Below the pieces are notes generated by a model. The model had not been told where the DNA came from. It searched no databases and saw only the letters and a program-made list of their open reading frames with translations. Of a DNA stretch of 64,000 bases, positions 31,347 to 41,015 are shown one piece after another. The stretch's first letter is position 1. Every line of letters begins with the position of its first letter. Made by a program: the position numbers and the translations under genes. This DNA is from an uncultured Christensenella sp. GTDB taxonomy: Bacteria > Bacillota > Clostridia > Christensenellales > Borkfalkiaceae. Location of the stretch: assembly GCA_910578145.1 (NCBI GenBank), contig CAJTPJ010000002.1, positions 124,001 through 188,000 on the forward strand, written 5' to 3'.

Positions 31347-32924
31347 TTACTGCGTGATAACGTCTAAATATTCATCATAAGTAACGCATTTGTCAAATTT
31401 CTTCGTTCCGTTAATTTCTATAATTCTATTGGCAACGGTGTTCATCAGCTCCTGGTCGTGCGAAGTGAAAAGCATACAACCTTTAAAGTTTTTCATCCCA
31501 TTGTTAAGCGCCGTTATAGATTCAAGGTCAAGGTGGTTGGTGGGCTCGTCCATAACCAAAAAGTTACCGCCTTCAAGCATCATTTTTGCTAACATACAGC
31601 GTACTTTTTCACCGCCGGAAAGTACTTTGGCTTGTTTTAACGCCTCTTCGCCCGAAAATAACATTCTGCCCAGCCAACCGCGAAGATATTCTTCGTAGTG
31701 GTCTTTGGAATATTGGCTAAGCCACTGCACCAGCGTGTAGTCGCAACCCTGAAAATATTCGTTATTGTTTTCTGGGAAGTACGAAGCGGAAATAGTCTTG
31801 CCCCAACGAACGGTGCCGCCGTCGGGCTGAACTTTGCCCATTAAAATATCGTACAGCATTGAAATCGTGGTGCTCTTGTCGCTGACTATACCTATTTTTT
31901 CATCCTTTTGAACGGTAAATGAAACGTCATCGAAATATCCCTTTTTGGTAAGCCCCTCAACCATAAGGATATCGTTGCCTATATCTTTCTCATATTTGAA
32001 ATCGATATAAGGATATTTTCTTAACGAGGGCTTGAAATCGGAAATGGTAAGTTTTTCAAGTTCCTTCTTTCTGGAAGTAGCCTGACGGGATTTTGAAGCG
32101 TTGGCGGCAAACCTTGCAATAAACTCCTGCAATTCTTTGGCGCGTTGCTCGTTCTTTTTATTTTGGTCCTTTTGCTGGCGCGCCAAAAGTTGGCTGGTTT
32201 CGTACCAGAAATCGTAGTTACCCAACATCATATTAATTTTGCCGTAATCCACGTCGCAAATATGCGTGCATACTTTATTTAAAAAGTGCCTGTTGTGCGA
32301 AACTATAATTATCGTGTTTTCAAAATCCAACAAATAATTTTCCAGCCAGCGCACAGTTTTAATGTCAAGGTTGTTGGTGGGCTCGTCCAAAAGCAAAATA
32401 TCGGGGTTGCCGAAAAGCGCCTGCGCCAACAGCACTTTTACTTTGTGCTTTGCGTCAAGCTCCGCCATAGGCGTATAATAGTACTCCTCGGTAATATCCA
32501 GCGCGTTTAACAATGTTTGCGCCTCATACTCGGCTTCCCATCCTCCCAGCTCAGCAAATTCGCTTTCAAGTTCGCTGGCACGTATTCCGTCGGCTTCGGA
32601 AAAGTCGGCTTTGGCGTAAAGCGCGTCCTTTTCGTCCATTATATCCACGAGCCGCTTATGCCCGAGCATAACCGCACGCAACACGTTTACGTTATCAAAC
32701 GCGTTTTGGTTTTGCTGTAAAACGGACATTCTTTCGGTTTTGTCCATAGTAACATCACCCTTGTTGGGCTCTACTTCCCCGCTTAGGACTTTAAGGAAAG
32801 TAGATTTACCCGCGCCGTTAGCGCCGATAATACCGTAGCAGTTGCCCTTTGTAAATTTTAAATTGACTTCTTCAAAAAGTTTTTTGCTTCCGTATTGTAA
32901 AGATACGTTGTTTACCTGTAACAT
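31347..32924 (-). CDS. ABC-F family ATPase (YkpA/YbiT-like)
   Basis: A 525-residue soluble protein with two ABC domains and a linker, the class that binds the ribosome E site and rescues or tunes translation. Domain 1 has Walker A GANGAGKST and LLLDEPTNNLD. Domain 2 has LSGGEKVRCMLAKMM and MDEPTNHLDLES, but its Walker A is reduced to GIVSDKSTT, lacking the GxxGxGK loop. Degeneration at this site is known in the YkpA/YbiT branch. No membrane segments. It lies 25 nt after the ABC exporter genes and may be co-transcribed. Confidence 0.9.
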   Translation of the reverse strand: MLQVNNVSLQYGSKKLFEEVNLKFTKGNCYGIIGANGAGKSTFLKVLSGEVEPNKGDVTMDKTERMSVLQQNQNAFDNVNVLRAVMLGHKRLVDIMDEKDALYAKADFSEADGIRASELESEFAELGGWEAEYEAQTLLNALDITEEYYYTPMAELDAKHKVKVLLAQALFGNPDILLLDEPTNNLDIKTVRWLENYLLDFENTIIIVSHNRHFLNKVCTHICDVDYGKINMMLGNYDFWYETSQLLARQQKDQNKKNEQRAKELQEFIARFAANASKSRQATSRKKELEKLTISDFKPSLRKYPYIDFKYEKDIGNDILMVEGLTKKGYFDDVSFTVQKDEKIGIVSDKSTTISMLYDILMGKVQPDGGTVRWGKTISASYFPENNNEYFQGCDYTLVQWLSQYSKDHYEEYLRGWLGRMLFSGEEALKQAKVLSGGEKVRCMLAKMMLEGGNFLVMDEPTNHLDLESITALNNGMKNFKGCMLFTSHDQELMNTVANRIIEINGTKKFDKCVTYDEYLDVITQ

Positions 32925-32949
32925 AATAACTCCGAAATTTTATTTTCAT

Positions 32950-34710
32950 TTAAATCGCAAACTGACTTTCGTACAGTTTTGCGTAAAAGCCGCCAAGCGC
33001 CAAAAGTTCGGCGTGGTTGCCCTGCTCTACTATATTGCCGTTGTTCATAACCAAAATAAGGTCGGCTTCCTTTATGGTGGACAGCCTGTGCGCAACTATA
33101 AAGCTGGTGCGCCCCTTCATAAGTTTTGCAAACGCTTCCTGAATTTTCAGCTCGGTTCGCGTGTCTATAGACGACGTTGCCTCGTCGAGAATAAGCATAG
33201 GCGGTAGACAAAGCATTATGCGCGAAATGCACAAAAGTTGCTTTTGCCCTTGCGACAGCGCGTCTTCTGAAATTTGCGTTTCATAGCCGTGAGGCAACTG
33301 CATAATAAAGTTATGCGCGTGCGCCGCCTTTGCTGCCGCCACTATTTCCTCGTCGGTGGCATTCGGTTTACCCAATGCAATATTTTCACGGACGGTACTT
33401 CTTTTAAGCCAGGTTTCCTGTAAAACCATTCCGTAATTTTTGCGTAGCGATTTGCGCGTAACCGATTTAATTTCCTTGCCGTCCACGGTAATTTCGCCCG
33501 AATTTACTTCGTAAAACCGCATTAAAAGGTTTATAAGCGTGGTTTTACCGCAACCCGTGGGTCCCACTATTGCTATTCTTTGACCGGATTTTGCCGAAAG
33601 ATTAAGGTCTTCAATAAGTTTCCGCTCGGGCGAATACGAAAAATACACGTTTTCAAATTTAATATCACCCTTAACGTTTTCAAGAATTTCCGCGTCCGCC
33701 GCGTCGGGAATTTGCGGCTTTTCGTCTATAATTTCGTAAATTCTGCCCGCACACGCAATAGCGTTTTGAAGTTCGGTAATTACCCCCGAAATTTCGTTAA
33801 ACGGTTTTGTGTATTGGTTTGCGTAAGAGAGTAGACTGGTGAGCATACCCACCGAAAAAGCAACGGGCAAAGGCGTTGCCGTAACCAGCATAAGCGCGCC
33901 CGAAAGCGCAACCGCCGCGTAAACTATTGCGTTTACGAAACGCGTGCTGGGGTTCGTTAGAGAAGAATAGAATATGGATTTAAGCGAAGCGTCCGTAAGA
34001 CGGGTGTTAACTTCGTCAAACTTTTCCATATTTTCATCCTCTCGGTTAAAGGCTTTAACTACTTTGAGGTTACCTATCATCTCGTCAATAAAAGCCGTTT
34101 GTTCGCCGCGAATTTCCGAAGTTTTACGGAAAAGCGAATAAGTTCTGCCTGCAATAAATTTAGCCACGAAAAGTGACAGCGGAGTAATTAAAAACACGAT
34201 TAGCGCTATAACCCAATTTATCGCTATCATTATACCGAGAGTTCCTACAATAGTCAAAACGCCCGTAAACAACTGCGTAAAGCCCATTAAAAGCCCGTCG
34301 GCAAATTGGTCCACGTCGGCAACGTTGCGCCCGACGATATCTCCGTACGCGTGCCCGTCTATAAATTTAAGCGGCAGGTTTTGAAGTTTGCGAAACGCTT
34401 CCGCCCTAATATCGCGCACCACGTTATACGCTATTTTATTGTTTATAACGCTCATCAGCCATTGCGCGAGGCAGGTTATAACTATAGTTACGCCTATCGC
34501 GGCAAACAGCTTATATAGTTGCGGGTTTGAGGTAACGCTTTCGCCTTCCACAAACAAATCTATTACTTTTCCAAAAAAAATAGGAACGATAAGATTGCCC
34601 GCAACCGAAACCAAAGCGAAAATTATCGTCAGCGCAAGCAACGCCCGATATCCTTTAAGTTGTTTTAAAATGCGTTTAAGCACCGCTTTTTGCGAAGGAG
34701 CAGACATCAT
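32950..34710 (-). CDS. ABC exporter, half-transporter B (MdlB-like)
   Basis: A 586-residue protein with six membrane helices (about 20-310) and a C-terminal ATPase: Walker A GPTGCGKTT (about 375), signature SQGQKQLLCISR in place of LSGGQ, Walker B LILDEATSSID and H-loop AHRLS. The weak signature, with a consensus one in the partner, is typical of heterodimeric exporters with one degenerate site. The start overlaps the partner gene by 4 nt. Substrate unknown; drug or lipid export is possible. Confidence 0.92.
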   Translation of the reverse strand: MMSAPSQKAVLKRILKQLKGYRALLALTIIFALVSVAGNLIVPIFFGKVIDLFVEGESVTSNPQLYKLFAAIGVTIVITCLAQWLMSVINNKIAYNVVRDIRAEAFRKLQNLPLKFIDGHAYGDIVGRNVADVDQFADGLLMGFTQLFTGVLTIVGTLGIMIAINWVIALIVFLITPLSLFVAKFIAGRTYSLFRKTSEIRGEQTAFIDEMIGNLKVVKAFNREDENMEKFDEVNTRLTDASLKSIFYSSLTNPSTRFVNAIVYAAVALSGALMLVTATPLPVAFSVGMLTSLLSYANQYTKPFNEISGVITELQNAIACAGRIYEIIDEKPQIPDAADAEILENVKGDIKFENVYFSYSPERKLIEDLNLSAKSGQRIAIVGPTGCGKTTLINLLMRFYEVNSGEITVDGKEIKSVTRKSLRKNYGMVLQETWLKRSTVRENIALGKPNATDEEIVAAAKAAHAHNFIMQLPHGYETQISEDALSQGQKQLLCISRIMLCLPPMLILDEATSSIDTRTELKIQEAFAKLMKGRTSFIVAHRLSTIKEADLILVMNNGNIVEQGNHAELLALGGFYAKLYESQFAI

Positions 34711-36443
34711 TCACCCTCCTTACGGAATTGCGAATAGTGTATTTCGCGGTAAATTTCGCAATTTTCCAACAGTTCTTCGTGCGTTCCCAGCCCCACCATT
34801 TTACCGCCGTCAAGCACCACTATCTTATCCGCGTGCCTCAACGACGACGTGCGCTGTGAAATTATAAATACGGTAGGCTTATAATCAAGATTTTTAAGCG
34901 ACTTTCTCAGCTTTGCGTCGGTGGCGTAATCCAACGCGGAAGCGCTATCGTCAAGAATAAGTATACGCGGCTTTTTAACAAGCGCACGCGCTATGGTAAG
35001 ACGTTGCCGCTGTCCGCCTGAAAAGTTTTTGCCGCCCTGAGCCACTATTTCGTCAAGCCCTTTATCCTTTGCTTTAATAACGTCGCCCGCCTGCGCCGCA
35101 TCCACGGCTTCCATAATCTCGCAATCAGTTGCGTTTTCGTTACCCCATTTTAAATTGTCGCGGATAGTGCCGTTAAACAACACCGCCTTTTGCGGCACTA
35201 TGCCGCACGCGTCGCGCAATTTCGCGTCGCCGTAACCGTTCACGTTTACGCCGTCAATTAAAACTTCGCCGTCATGAACGTCGTAAAAATGCGGCAATAC
35301 GTTTACGAGAGTGGTTTTACCAGCGCCCGTGCCGCCTATAATACCTATAGTTTCGCCTCGCTCTGCGGTGAAAGAAACGCCTTCAAGCGAATTTACGGGG
35401 GAATTGGAATAATTTACGCTTACGCCCCTGTATTCGATAAAATGAGCAGAATCAGTTTGCACTGCCAGCCCGCTTTTAAGCGACGGTTTCATATCTAAAA
35501 TTTCGCTTACGCGCCCTGCGCACGCAAACGACTTAGTTACGGTAATTATCAGATTGGCAAGTTTTATAAGTTCTATAAGAATCTGCGACATATAGTTATA
35601 TAGCGCGACTATTTGCCCCCTGTCCATAACGCCGCCAAACCCCAACGTTCCGTCGAACTCCAGCGCGCCCACGTACAAAAGCGCTATTATAGCCACGTTT
35701 ATAACCGCATAAGTAAGCGGATTCATAAGCGCGGAAATTTTACCTACGAAAAGTTGCGAACGGGTTAATCCCGCGTTTTTATCGTCGTAGTTTTTAATTT
35801 CGTCCTCTTCCTTGCAGAAAGCTCGGATAACGCGCGCACCCGTAAGCGTTTCACGCGTGGCAACCGTAACTTTATCAAGGTTGCTCTGAACTTTTTTATA
35901 CAGCGGAATACTTGCAAGCATTATTCCGAAAACTATAACGCACAGCACTACTATTGCCGCCGCAAACACACCGCCCGAAACCGCGTCTATTAAAAACGCC
36001 ATTATCATAGCGCCGAACACGATAAACGGCGAACGCATAAACAGGCGCAATACGAGATTAACCCCCGACTGTATTTGGTTTACGTCGCTGGTCATACGCG
36101 TAATCATAGCGCCCGTACCGAGTTTATCTATTTCGGAATAAGACAGCGTTTGCATTTTATCAAATAAATCGTGCCTTAATTCCTTAGAAAACCCCACCGC
36201 TGCTTTTGCCGCAAAGTACTGCGCCGCCACCGCGCTTACGAGCCCCACCGCTCCCAACGCGACGAGAATTAAGCAAGCGTAAACGATAAACGAGGTACTG
36301 CCGTTGCCGCGGTCAATCTCGTTTATTATAGCCGAAACCACCAGCGGAACGAAAAGCTCGAAGCTGGCTTCCAACAATTTGAAAAGCGGAGCCAGCACCG
36401 ACTGCACTTTATAACGTTTGAGATATTTTAGTAATTTTCTCAT
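34707..36443 (-). CDS. ABC exporter, half-transporter A (MdlA-like)
   Basis: A 578-residue protein with six membrane helices (about 15-320). The ATPase has Walker A GGTGAGKTT (about 370), signature FSGGQRQRLTIARAL, and Walker B ILILDDSASALD where the catalytic glutamate is aspartate. This non-canonical D, with the partner's altered signature, fits an asymmetric heterodimer. The ATG lies 8 nt below a promoter with an extended -10 and has no Shine-Dalgarno. Confidence 0.92.
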   Translation of the reverse strand: MRKLLKYLKRYKVQSVLAPLFKLLEASFELFVPLVVSAIINEIDRGNGSTSFIVYACLILVALGAVGLVSAVAAQYFAAKAAVGFSKELRHDLFDKMQTLSYSEIDKLGTGAMITRMTSDVNQIQSGVNLVLRLFMRSPFIVFGAMIMAFLIDAVSGGVFAAAIVVLCVIVFGIMLASIPLYKKVQSNLDKVTVATRETLTGARVIRAFCKEEDEIKNYDDKNAGLTRSQLFVGKISALMNPLTYAVINVAIIALLYVGALEFDGTLGFGGVMDRGQIVALYNYMSQILIELIKLANLIITVTKSFACAGRVSEILDMKPSLKSGLAVQTDSAHFIEYRGVSVNYSNSPVNSLEGVSFTAERGETIGIIGGTGAGKTTLVNVLPHFYDVHDGEVLIDGVNVNGYGDAKLRDACGIVPQKAVLFNGTIRDNLKWGNENATDCEIMEAVDAAQAGDVIKAKDKGLDEIVAQGGKNFSGGQRQRLTIARALVKKPRILILDDSASALDYATDAKLRKSLKNLDYKPTVFIISQRTSSLRHADKIVVLDGGKMVGLGTHEELLENCEIYREIHYSQFRKEGE

Positions 36444-36451
36444 ACTTTGAA

Positions 36452-36481
36452 ATTATACCATATTGTGGAAATAAAAAGCAA
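36452..36481 (-). promoter_or_regulatory. Sigma-A promoter of the ABC exporter operon
   Basis: TTGCTT (36476-36481), 18 nt, TATAAT (36452-36457) preceded by TGG (extended -10). Only 8 nt separate it from the ATG. Confidence 0.7.
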
Positions 36482-36486
36482 ATTTA

Positions 36487-36515
36487 TTGCAATTATTACG
36501 TTAATTTGATAAACT
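36487..36515 (+). promoter_or_regulatory. Candidate sigma-A promoter of rlmI
   Basis: TTGCAA (36487-36492), 17 nt, TAAACT (36510-36515), then 6 nt to the ATG at 36522. It shares the intergenic region with the divergent ABC exporter promoter. Confidence 0.5.
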
Positions 36516-36521
36516 TATTTT

Positions 36522-37685
36522 ATGGGTTACAAAGTGTATTTAAAGAAAGGCGAAGAAAGGCGCATAGTGGCGGGTCACAGCTGGGTTTACGCCAACGAAG
36601 TCGCTAAAATTGAAGGCAAGGACAAAAACGGCGCGCTTGCCGAAGTTTTTTCGCACGACGGAAGATTTATAGGCAAAGGTTACGTAAACCACGCTTCCAA
36701 AATTCTAATTAGAATATTTATCCGCGGCGATATGGCGGACGACGCGGCGTTTTACGAAGCCGCGCTTTTAAAAGCTGACGATTACAGGCGGAAGCTAGGT
36801 TATAAAAACTGCTACCGTATGGTTTTCGGTGAAGCCGATAACCTGCCCGCTTTAATAGTGGATAAATACGGTGATTATCTTGCGGTGCAATGTCTTTCTC
36901 TGGGTATTGATATGCGCAAAGCGCTTATAGTCGGCATTTTGGTAAAGCTGTTCAACCCCAAAGGCATTTACGAGCGGAGCGACGTTGCCGTAAGAAAAAA
37001 AGAGGGATTGCCTGAGATTAAGCAAGTTTTGTACGGCGAAGTTCCCGATTACTGCGAAATTGAAGAAAACGGACTTAAGATGCTTGTTGATATTAAAAAC
37101 GGGCAAAAAACGGGGTATTTTTTAGACCAGAAAGAAAACAGGTTTGCCGTAAGAAAATACGCCAAAGGCAACGTTTTGGATTGCTTTTGCAACAGCGGCG
37201 GTTTTTCGTTAAACGCCGCAACCGTTGCCGACAGCGTGACGGCGTGCGATATTTCCGAACTTGCGTTAAAAAACGTACAAGATAACGCCACAATAAACGG
37301 CATTAAAAACATTGAAACGCTTTGCGGCGACGTCTTTGAGGTTTTGCGCAATTTCAGAAGGGAAAAACGGCAGTTTGACACGGTAATATTGGACCCGCCG
37401 GCATTTTGCAAATCCGCAAGCGAGGTTAAAGACGCTTACCGCGGCTATAAGGATATTAATCTTATGGCAATGAAAATAGTTAAAAGCGGCGGATTTTTGG
37501 TGACCTGCTCCTGCTCGCATTATATGACGACCGCGTTATTTGAAAAAATGCTTATAGAGGCGGCGCGGGAAAGCGGCAGAGTTGTAAGATACGTAGAAAT
37601 TAAAACGCAAGCCCCCGACCACCCCGCACTGCTTTCTGCCGAGGAAACGCAATATCTTAAATTTTTCGTATTACAGGTAATTTAA
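36522..37685 (+). CDS. rlmI: 23S rRNA (cytosine-C5) methyltransferase, RlmI family
   Basis: A 387-residue class I SAM methyltransferase. An N-terminal PUA domain (about 1-75, GHSWVYANEV) is followed by a central EEHEE-type domain and a Rossmann domain with VLDCFCNSGGFSLNA (about 222) and the catalytic ILDPPAF (about 289) and VTCSCSHY (about 327). RlmI homologues methylate C1962 of 23S rRNA. Divergent from the ABC exporter, convergent with the M29 peptidase. No Shine-Dalgarno. Confidence 0.92.
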   Translation: MGYKVYLKKGEERRIVAGHSWVYANEVAKIEGKDKNGALAEVFSHDGRFIGKGYVNHASKILIRIFIRGDMADDAAFYEAALLKADDYRRKLGYKNCYRMVFGEADNLPALIVDKYGDYLAVQCLSLGIDMRKALIVGILVKLFNPKGIYERSDVAVRKKEGLPEIKQVLYGEVPDYCEIEENGLKMLVDIKNGQKTGYFLDQKENRFAVRKYAKGNVLDCFCNSGGFSLNAATVADSVTACDISELALKNVQDNATINGIKNIETLCGDVFEVLRNFRREKRQFDTVILDPPAFCKSASEVKDAYRGYKDINLMAMKIVKSGGFLVTCSCSHYMTTALFEKMLIEAARESGRVVRYVEIKTQAPDHPALLSAEETQYLKFFVLQVI

Positions 37686-37717
37686 AAACAGCGGCGCGCA
37701 CGCGCCGCTGTTTTTTT
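37684..37717. terminator. Bidirectional terminator between rlmI and the M29 peptidase
   Basis: A 12+ bp GC-rich stem (acagcggcgcg/cgcgccgctgt) with a tiny loop, flanked by A and T runs, between two convergent stop codons. Confidence 0.9.
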
Positions 37718-38942
37718 AGAACGCCCAATTTCCGTTTTTAAATACCTGAACTCTTTCGCCGTTTTTGGTTATGCCGACGATTGACATATCTTTACTGCCA
37801 ATCATAAAATCCACGTGAATCATAGAGCTGTTAACGCCCTGCTCTTCGCACTGCGCGTTGGTCAAACTTTCGTAACCTTCAAGGCAATTATTAAATCCCC
37901 TGCCAAGCGCAAGGTGGCAACTTGCGTTTTCATCGTACAGCGTGTTGTAGAACAAAATGCCCGTGTTGTTAATGGGCGAATCGTGCGCAATTAACGCTAC
38001 TTCGCCGAGGTACGCCGCGCCTTCGTCCATAGAAACCATTTTTTCAAGCAAATCCTGATTGCGCTCGGCGTAAACTTCAACTACTTTGCCCTTTTCAAAC
38101 CTCACCCAAAAGTTTTCAATGAGTTTGCCCTGATAGGATAACGGCTTGGTTGCAACAACTTTTCCTTCCGCAACGCCGCGGGCGGGGGTAGTAAATACTT
38201 CCTCGCTGGGGATATTGGGGTTGTAGTAAATATTGCTGCCAAGCGCGTACTCGCCGCCACCGAGGAAAATACCTTTGGGGTTGAGCCCCACGGTAAAATT
38301 AGTGCCGTTAGCGCTTGTATACTCAAGTTTTTCAAACCTGTAATCGTTAAGGAATTTGCACCTTTTGGCAAGGTTGGCGTTGTGAACTTCCCACGCCTTT
38401 ATCGGGTCGTCGTCCACGCGCGAACACAGCAAAATATCTTCCCATAATTTTTCCACCGCTTGGTCTGCAGGAAGAGCGGGATAAATCTTTTTAGCCCATT
38501 CCTTACCGGGCACGGCGGCAATGCACCATTGGTATTTATTTTCTATCGAATCGCGGTAGGGCTTGATGAAAGGAAACCGAGCCTGGTTTGACTTGGAAAT
38601 TTTTTCACTGTCGGTACCGTCAAGCCCGTCGGGGTCGTCGGAATCAAGCCACAATAAGCAAGAAAGTTTTTCTACCTTTCTCTCCCACTCCGCCTTTTCA
38701 ACCGCGGTAAATTCCGAAAGCGATTGTAAACTTCTGTAATTTAAATTAAGTTTGGTAACGGGCATATAGGACCATTCCACTTTTACCCTTTCCGCGCCGC
38801 ATTTGTAACATTCTTCAACGCACGTAGCAACAAATTCAGGCTGGTCAAGGTCGCAACGGATAATAACCTCCTGTCCCTTTTGTACGTTTAAACCGCACTT
38901 TACGATAAGTTCGGCGTATTTTTGTAATCTTTTTTTGTCCAT
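37716..38942 (-). CDS. M29 family aminopeptidase (AmpS/PepS-like)
   Basis: A 408-residue metallo-aminopeptidase. The family metal ligands are visible: the glutamate in PSEEVFTTP (about 248), the glutamate in YLGEVALI (about 314), the histidine and tyrosine region ASCHLALG (about 342), and HVDFMIGS (about 376). It releases N-terminal residues from peptides in the cytoplasm, and could use peptides taken up by the Opp system further along. Monocistronic, with its own promoter and AAGGTG ribosome binding site. Confidence 0.93.
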   Translation of the reverse strand: MDKKRLQKYAELIVKCGLNVQKGQEVIIRCDLDQPEFVATCVEECYKCGAERVKVEWSYMPVTKLNLNYRSLQSLSEFTAVEKAEWERKVEKLSCLLWLDSDDPDGLDGTDSEKISKSNQARFPFIKPYRDSIENKYQWCIAAVPGKEWAKKIYPALPADQAVEKLWEDILLCSRVDDDPIKAWEVHNANLAKRCKFLNDYRFEKLEYTSANGTNFTVGLNPKGIFLGGGEYALGSNIYYNPNIPSEEVFTTPARGVAEGKVVATKPLSYQGKLIENFWVRFEKGKVVEVYAERNQDLLEKMVSMDEGAAYLGEVALIAHDSPINNTGILFYNTLYDENASCHLALGRGFNNCLEGYESLTNAQCEEQGVNSSMIHVDFMIGSKDMSIVGITKNGERVQVFKNGNWAF

Positions 38943-38970
38943 AATTCACCTTACAATTTAATTTGGTTAA

Positions 38971-38999
38971 ATTATAACATATCCGCTACTTTACCGCAA
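38971..38999 (-). promoter_or_regulatory. Sigma-A promoter of the M29 peptidase
   Basis: TTGCGG (38994-38999), 17 nt, TATAAT (38971-38976), 28 nt before the ATG. Confidence 0.7.
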
Positions 39000-39009
39000 T
39001 TAAATAGCG

Positions 39010-39942
39010 TTATTTCTTTTTATTTTTGAGCAATACTACAGCGACGTACGCCGCAAGCAAAACGGCGCAAGTACCCAAAAGCACGCCGTACATAGCGCCC
39101 AGCGGAACGTTGTTGCCAAAGCAAGATAAGTTTGCGTCAAACGAATTTCTCATTTCCGTTATTATTTCGGAAATCGTATTTTCTTCCAACGACAGTTTTT
39201 GCAATTCTTCTGAGATAGCGTTCACATAACCGTTCATATAGTGATTGCGAATTATTCCCACGCTATACGTGCCGGGCAAAAGAGAAAGCACGTTTTGTAG
39301 CGCATTAGGAAAAGTTGAAATGGGCATATAAGCGCCGCAAATAAAACCGTACATTGACGAAACCAAAGTTGAAACCGCCGAAGCTCCGCCGTTGGTGGAA
39401 ATGAAACTACCCACGATTCCCGCAAGCAAAGTGCCGAAAAGTATTCCGCAAATTATATCCACTAATATCAAGAATACGTCGCCTACGGGAATATACCATC
39501 CTATTGCCGCAAGATAGATATGCCCGATAAGCATAACGGTTATAAGAACTATAAACGTAACGAAAAAGTTGGAAACGAAATACGCCAGCGAAATTGTAGT
39601 GCCTTTAACGGGTGAAACCCTAAAATCGTTCACGGACGAATTAATTTTGTCTGCAATCATTACCGTGTTAGAGCAAAATGCCACCGTAACCGCGCTTACG
39701 CTTAAAATAGAGGACATAAGCCACGCACCGGCAACGCCGTTTAATATACGCGGCTCTATGGATATGCCGTATTCAGAAAATATTCTTTCAAAATTATCTA
39801 TATACACGGTTCTCAAAAACGTTACGAATAATATAAAAAGTATAATGGGCGTTAACAACGACATAAAAAAAGTAAATATGTCTTTGAAGTAACATTTTGT
39901 GTTACGTCCTATCAGCGAAATTAATTTTCTGCACTCGCTCAT
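39010..39942 (-). CDS. ABC-2 type transporter permease
   Basis: A 310-residue membrane protein with about six helices (roughly 22-45, 72-95, 115-140, 150-175, 185-210, 280-305) and a conserved late segment SSMYGFICGAYMPISTFP typical of ABC-2 export permeases. A large extracytoplasmic loop separates the last two helices. It lies 2 nt after its ATPase. The substrate (drug, lipid or polysaccharide) cannot be told. Confidence 0.88.
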   Translation of the reverse strand: MSECRKLISLIGRNTKCYFKDIFTFFMSLLTPIILFILFVTFLRTVYIDNFERIFSEYGISIEPRILNGVAGAWLMSSILSVSAVTVAFCSNTVMIADKINSSVNDFRVSPVKGTTISLAYFVSNFFVTFIVLITVMLIGHIYLAAIGWYIPVGDVFLILVDIICGILFGTLLAGIVGSFISTNGGASAVSTLVSSMYGFICGAYMPISTFPNALQNVLSLLPGTYSVGIIRNHYMNGYVNAISEELQKLSLEENTISEIITEMRNSFDANLSCFGNNVPLGAMYGVLLGTCAVLLAAYVAVVLLKNKKK

Positions 39943-39944
39943 AT

Positions 39945-40853
39945 TTAAATCTCCTTTAAATTTTTACCTGTTACTTTCAAAAACACGTTATCCATATTGC
40001 CCTTTAAAACCTCGAAATCGTCAAAAATATCAGGTTTCTGCGCAAATAACGCGGCTATCTGCGACGTGCTTTCAAGCTCTGCTTCAAGATAATCTTTATT
40101 CCTGTTTAGCGTAAATCCTTTTTCGGAAAGAAACTTTTCGGCTTTGTCAATTCTATTGTAAAATTTAATATAATCACTTGCGTACTCGTTTTTAAGCGTG
40201 TGCGGCGTGCCTTCGGCAACCTTTTTGCCGCCGTCGAGTATAACTACGTAATCCGCCGTGCCCGCTTCTTCCATATAGTGCGTAGTTAAAAACACCGTAA
40301 GATTGTTTTCTTTGCGCAACCTGTCTATTATATTCCACACGGTTATACGCGTTTTGGGGTCAAGACCGGTTGTCGGCTCGTCCAAAATAAGCAGTTTAGG
40401 GTTGTGAAAAAGCGCCCTTGCAATATCTATACGCCGCTTTTGCCCGCCCGAAAGTTTGCAAACGGGGCGTTTTAATATTTCTTTTAAATCCAAAAGTTCC
40501 GTTATTTCGTCAAGGCGGTTTTTGAATTTTTTACCGCATATACCGTACAGCGCGGCACGCGATTTCAAATTGTCGTAAACCGAAGTTTTTGCGTCCAGCA
40601 CAGAATTTTGAAAAACGATACCTATTTCGCTTTTTATCTTTTCCGCGTCTGTTTCAACGTTATAACCGCAAATTTGCACTTTGCCCGCGTCTTTTTTTAA
40701 AACGCCGCTCATTACGTTTATAGTCGTAGATTTACCTGCGCCGTTTACGCCGAGAAATGCAAACAACTCTCCCTGCTTAACCTTAAACGAAACGCCGTTT
40801 ACTGCTTTAACGTCTTTAAACGACTTTTCTAAATTTTCTATTTCAATTATCAT
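39945..40853 (-). CDS. ABC transporter ATPase, DrrA/NatA-like
   Basis: A 302-residue ATPase. Walker A GVNGAGKST (about 34), Q-loop VFQNS, signature KLSGGQKRRIDIARAL (about 136), Walker B LLILDEPTTGLDP and H-loop TTHYMEEA are intact. The C-terminal ~80 residues form the accessory domain seen in daunorubicin-type ATPases. It pairs with the following permease. Promoter not recognised in the ~120 nt between it and the RNase P terminator. Confidence 0.93.
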   Translation of the reverse strand: MIIEIENLEKSFKDVKAVNGVSFKVKQGELFAFLGVNGAGKSTTINVMSGVLKKDAGKVQICGYNVETDAEKIKSEIGIVFQNSVLDAKTSVYDNLKSRAALYGICGKKFKNRLDEITELLDLKEILKRPVCKLSGGQKRRIDIARALFHNPKLLILDEPTTGLDPKTRITVWNIIDRLRKENNLTVFLTTHYMEEAGTADYVVILDGGKKVAEGTPHTLKNEYASDYIKFYNRIDKAEKFLSEKGFTLNRNKDYLEAELESTSQIAALFAQKPDIFDDFEVLKGNMDNVFLKVTGKNLKEI

Positions 40854-40970
40854 TTAAATCACCTTTTAGATTTTTCATAAACCCCTTATATGCTTGAGTG
40901 ACAATGTCGCTTACTATCAAGCGCTGCACGCACAACCTGAGTTTTTAAATATTCCGTTCCGCCGAAAGAA

Positions 40971-41009
40971 AAATAAAGGCGTTGCTAGCGGATTTACGCT
41001 TTCAACGCC
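40971..41009 (-). terminator. Terminator of RNase P RNA
   Basis: An outer stem ggcgtt/aacgcc (40978-40983 with 41004-41009) with an inner agcg/cgct stem, followed by TTTATTTTTC on the minus strand. Confidence 0.7.
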
Positions 41010-41015
41010 GTAATA

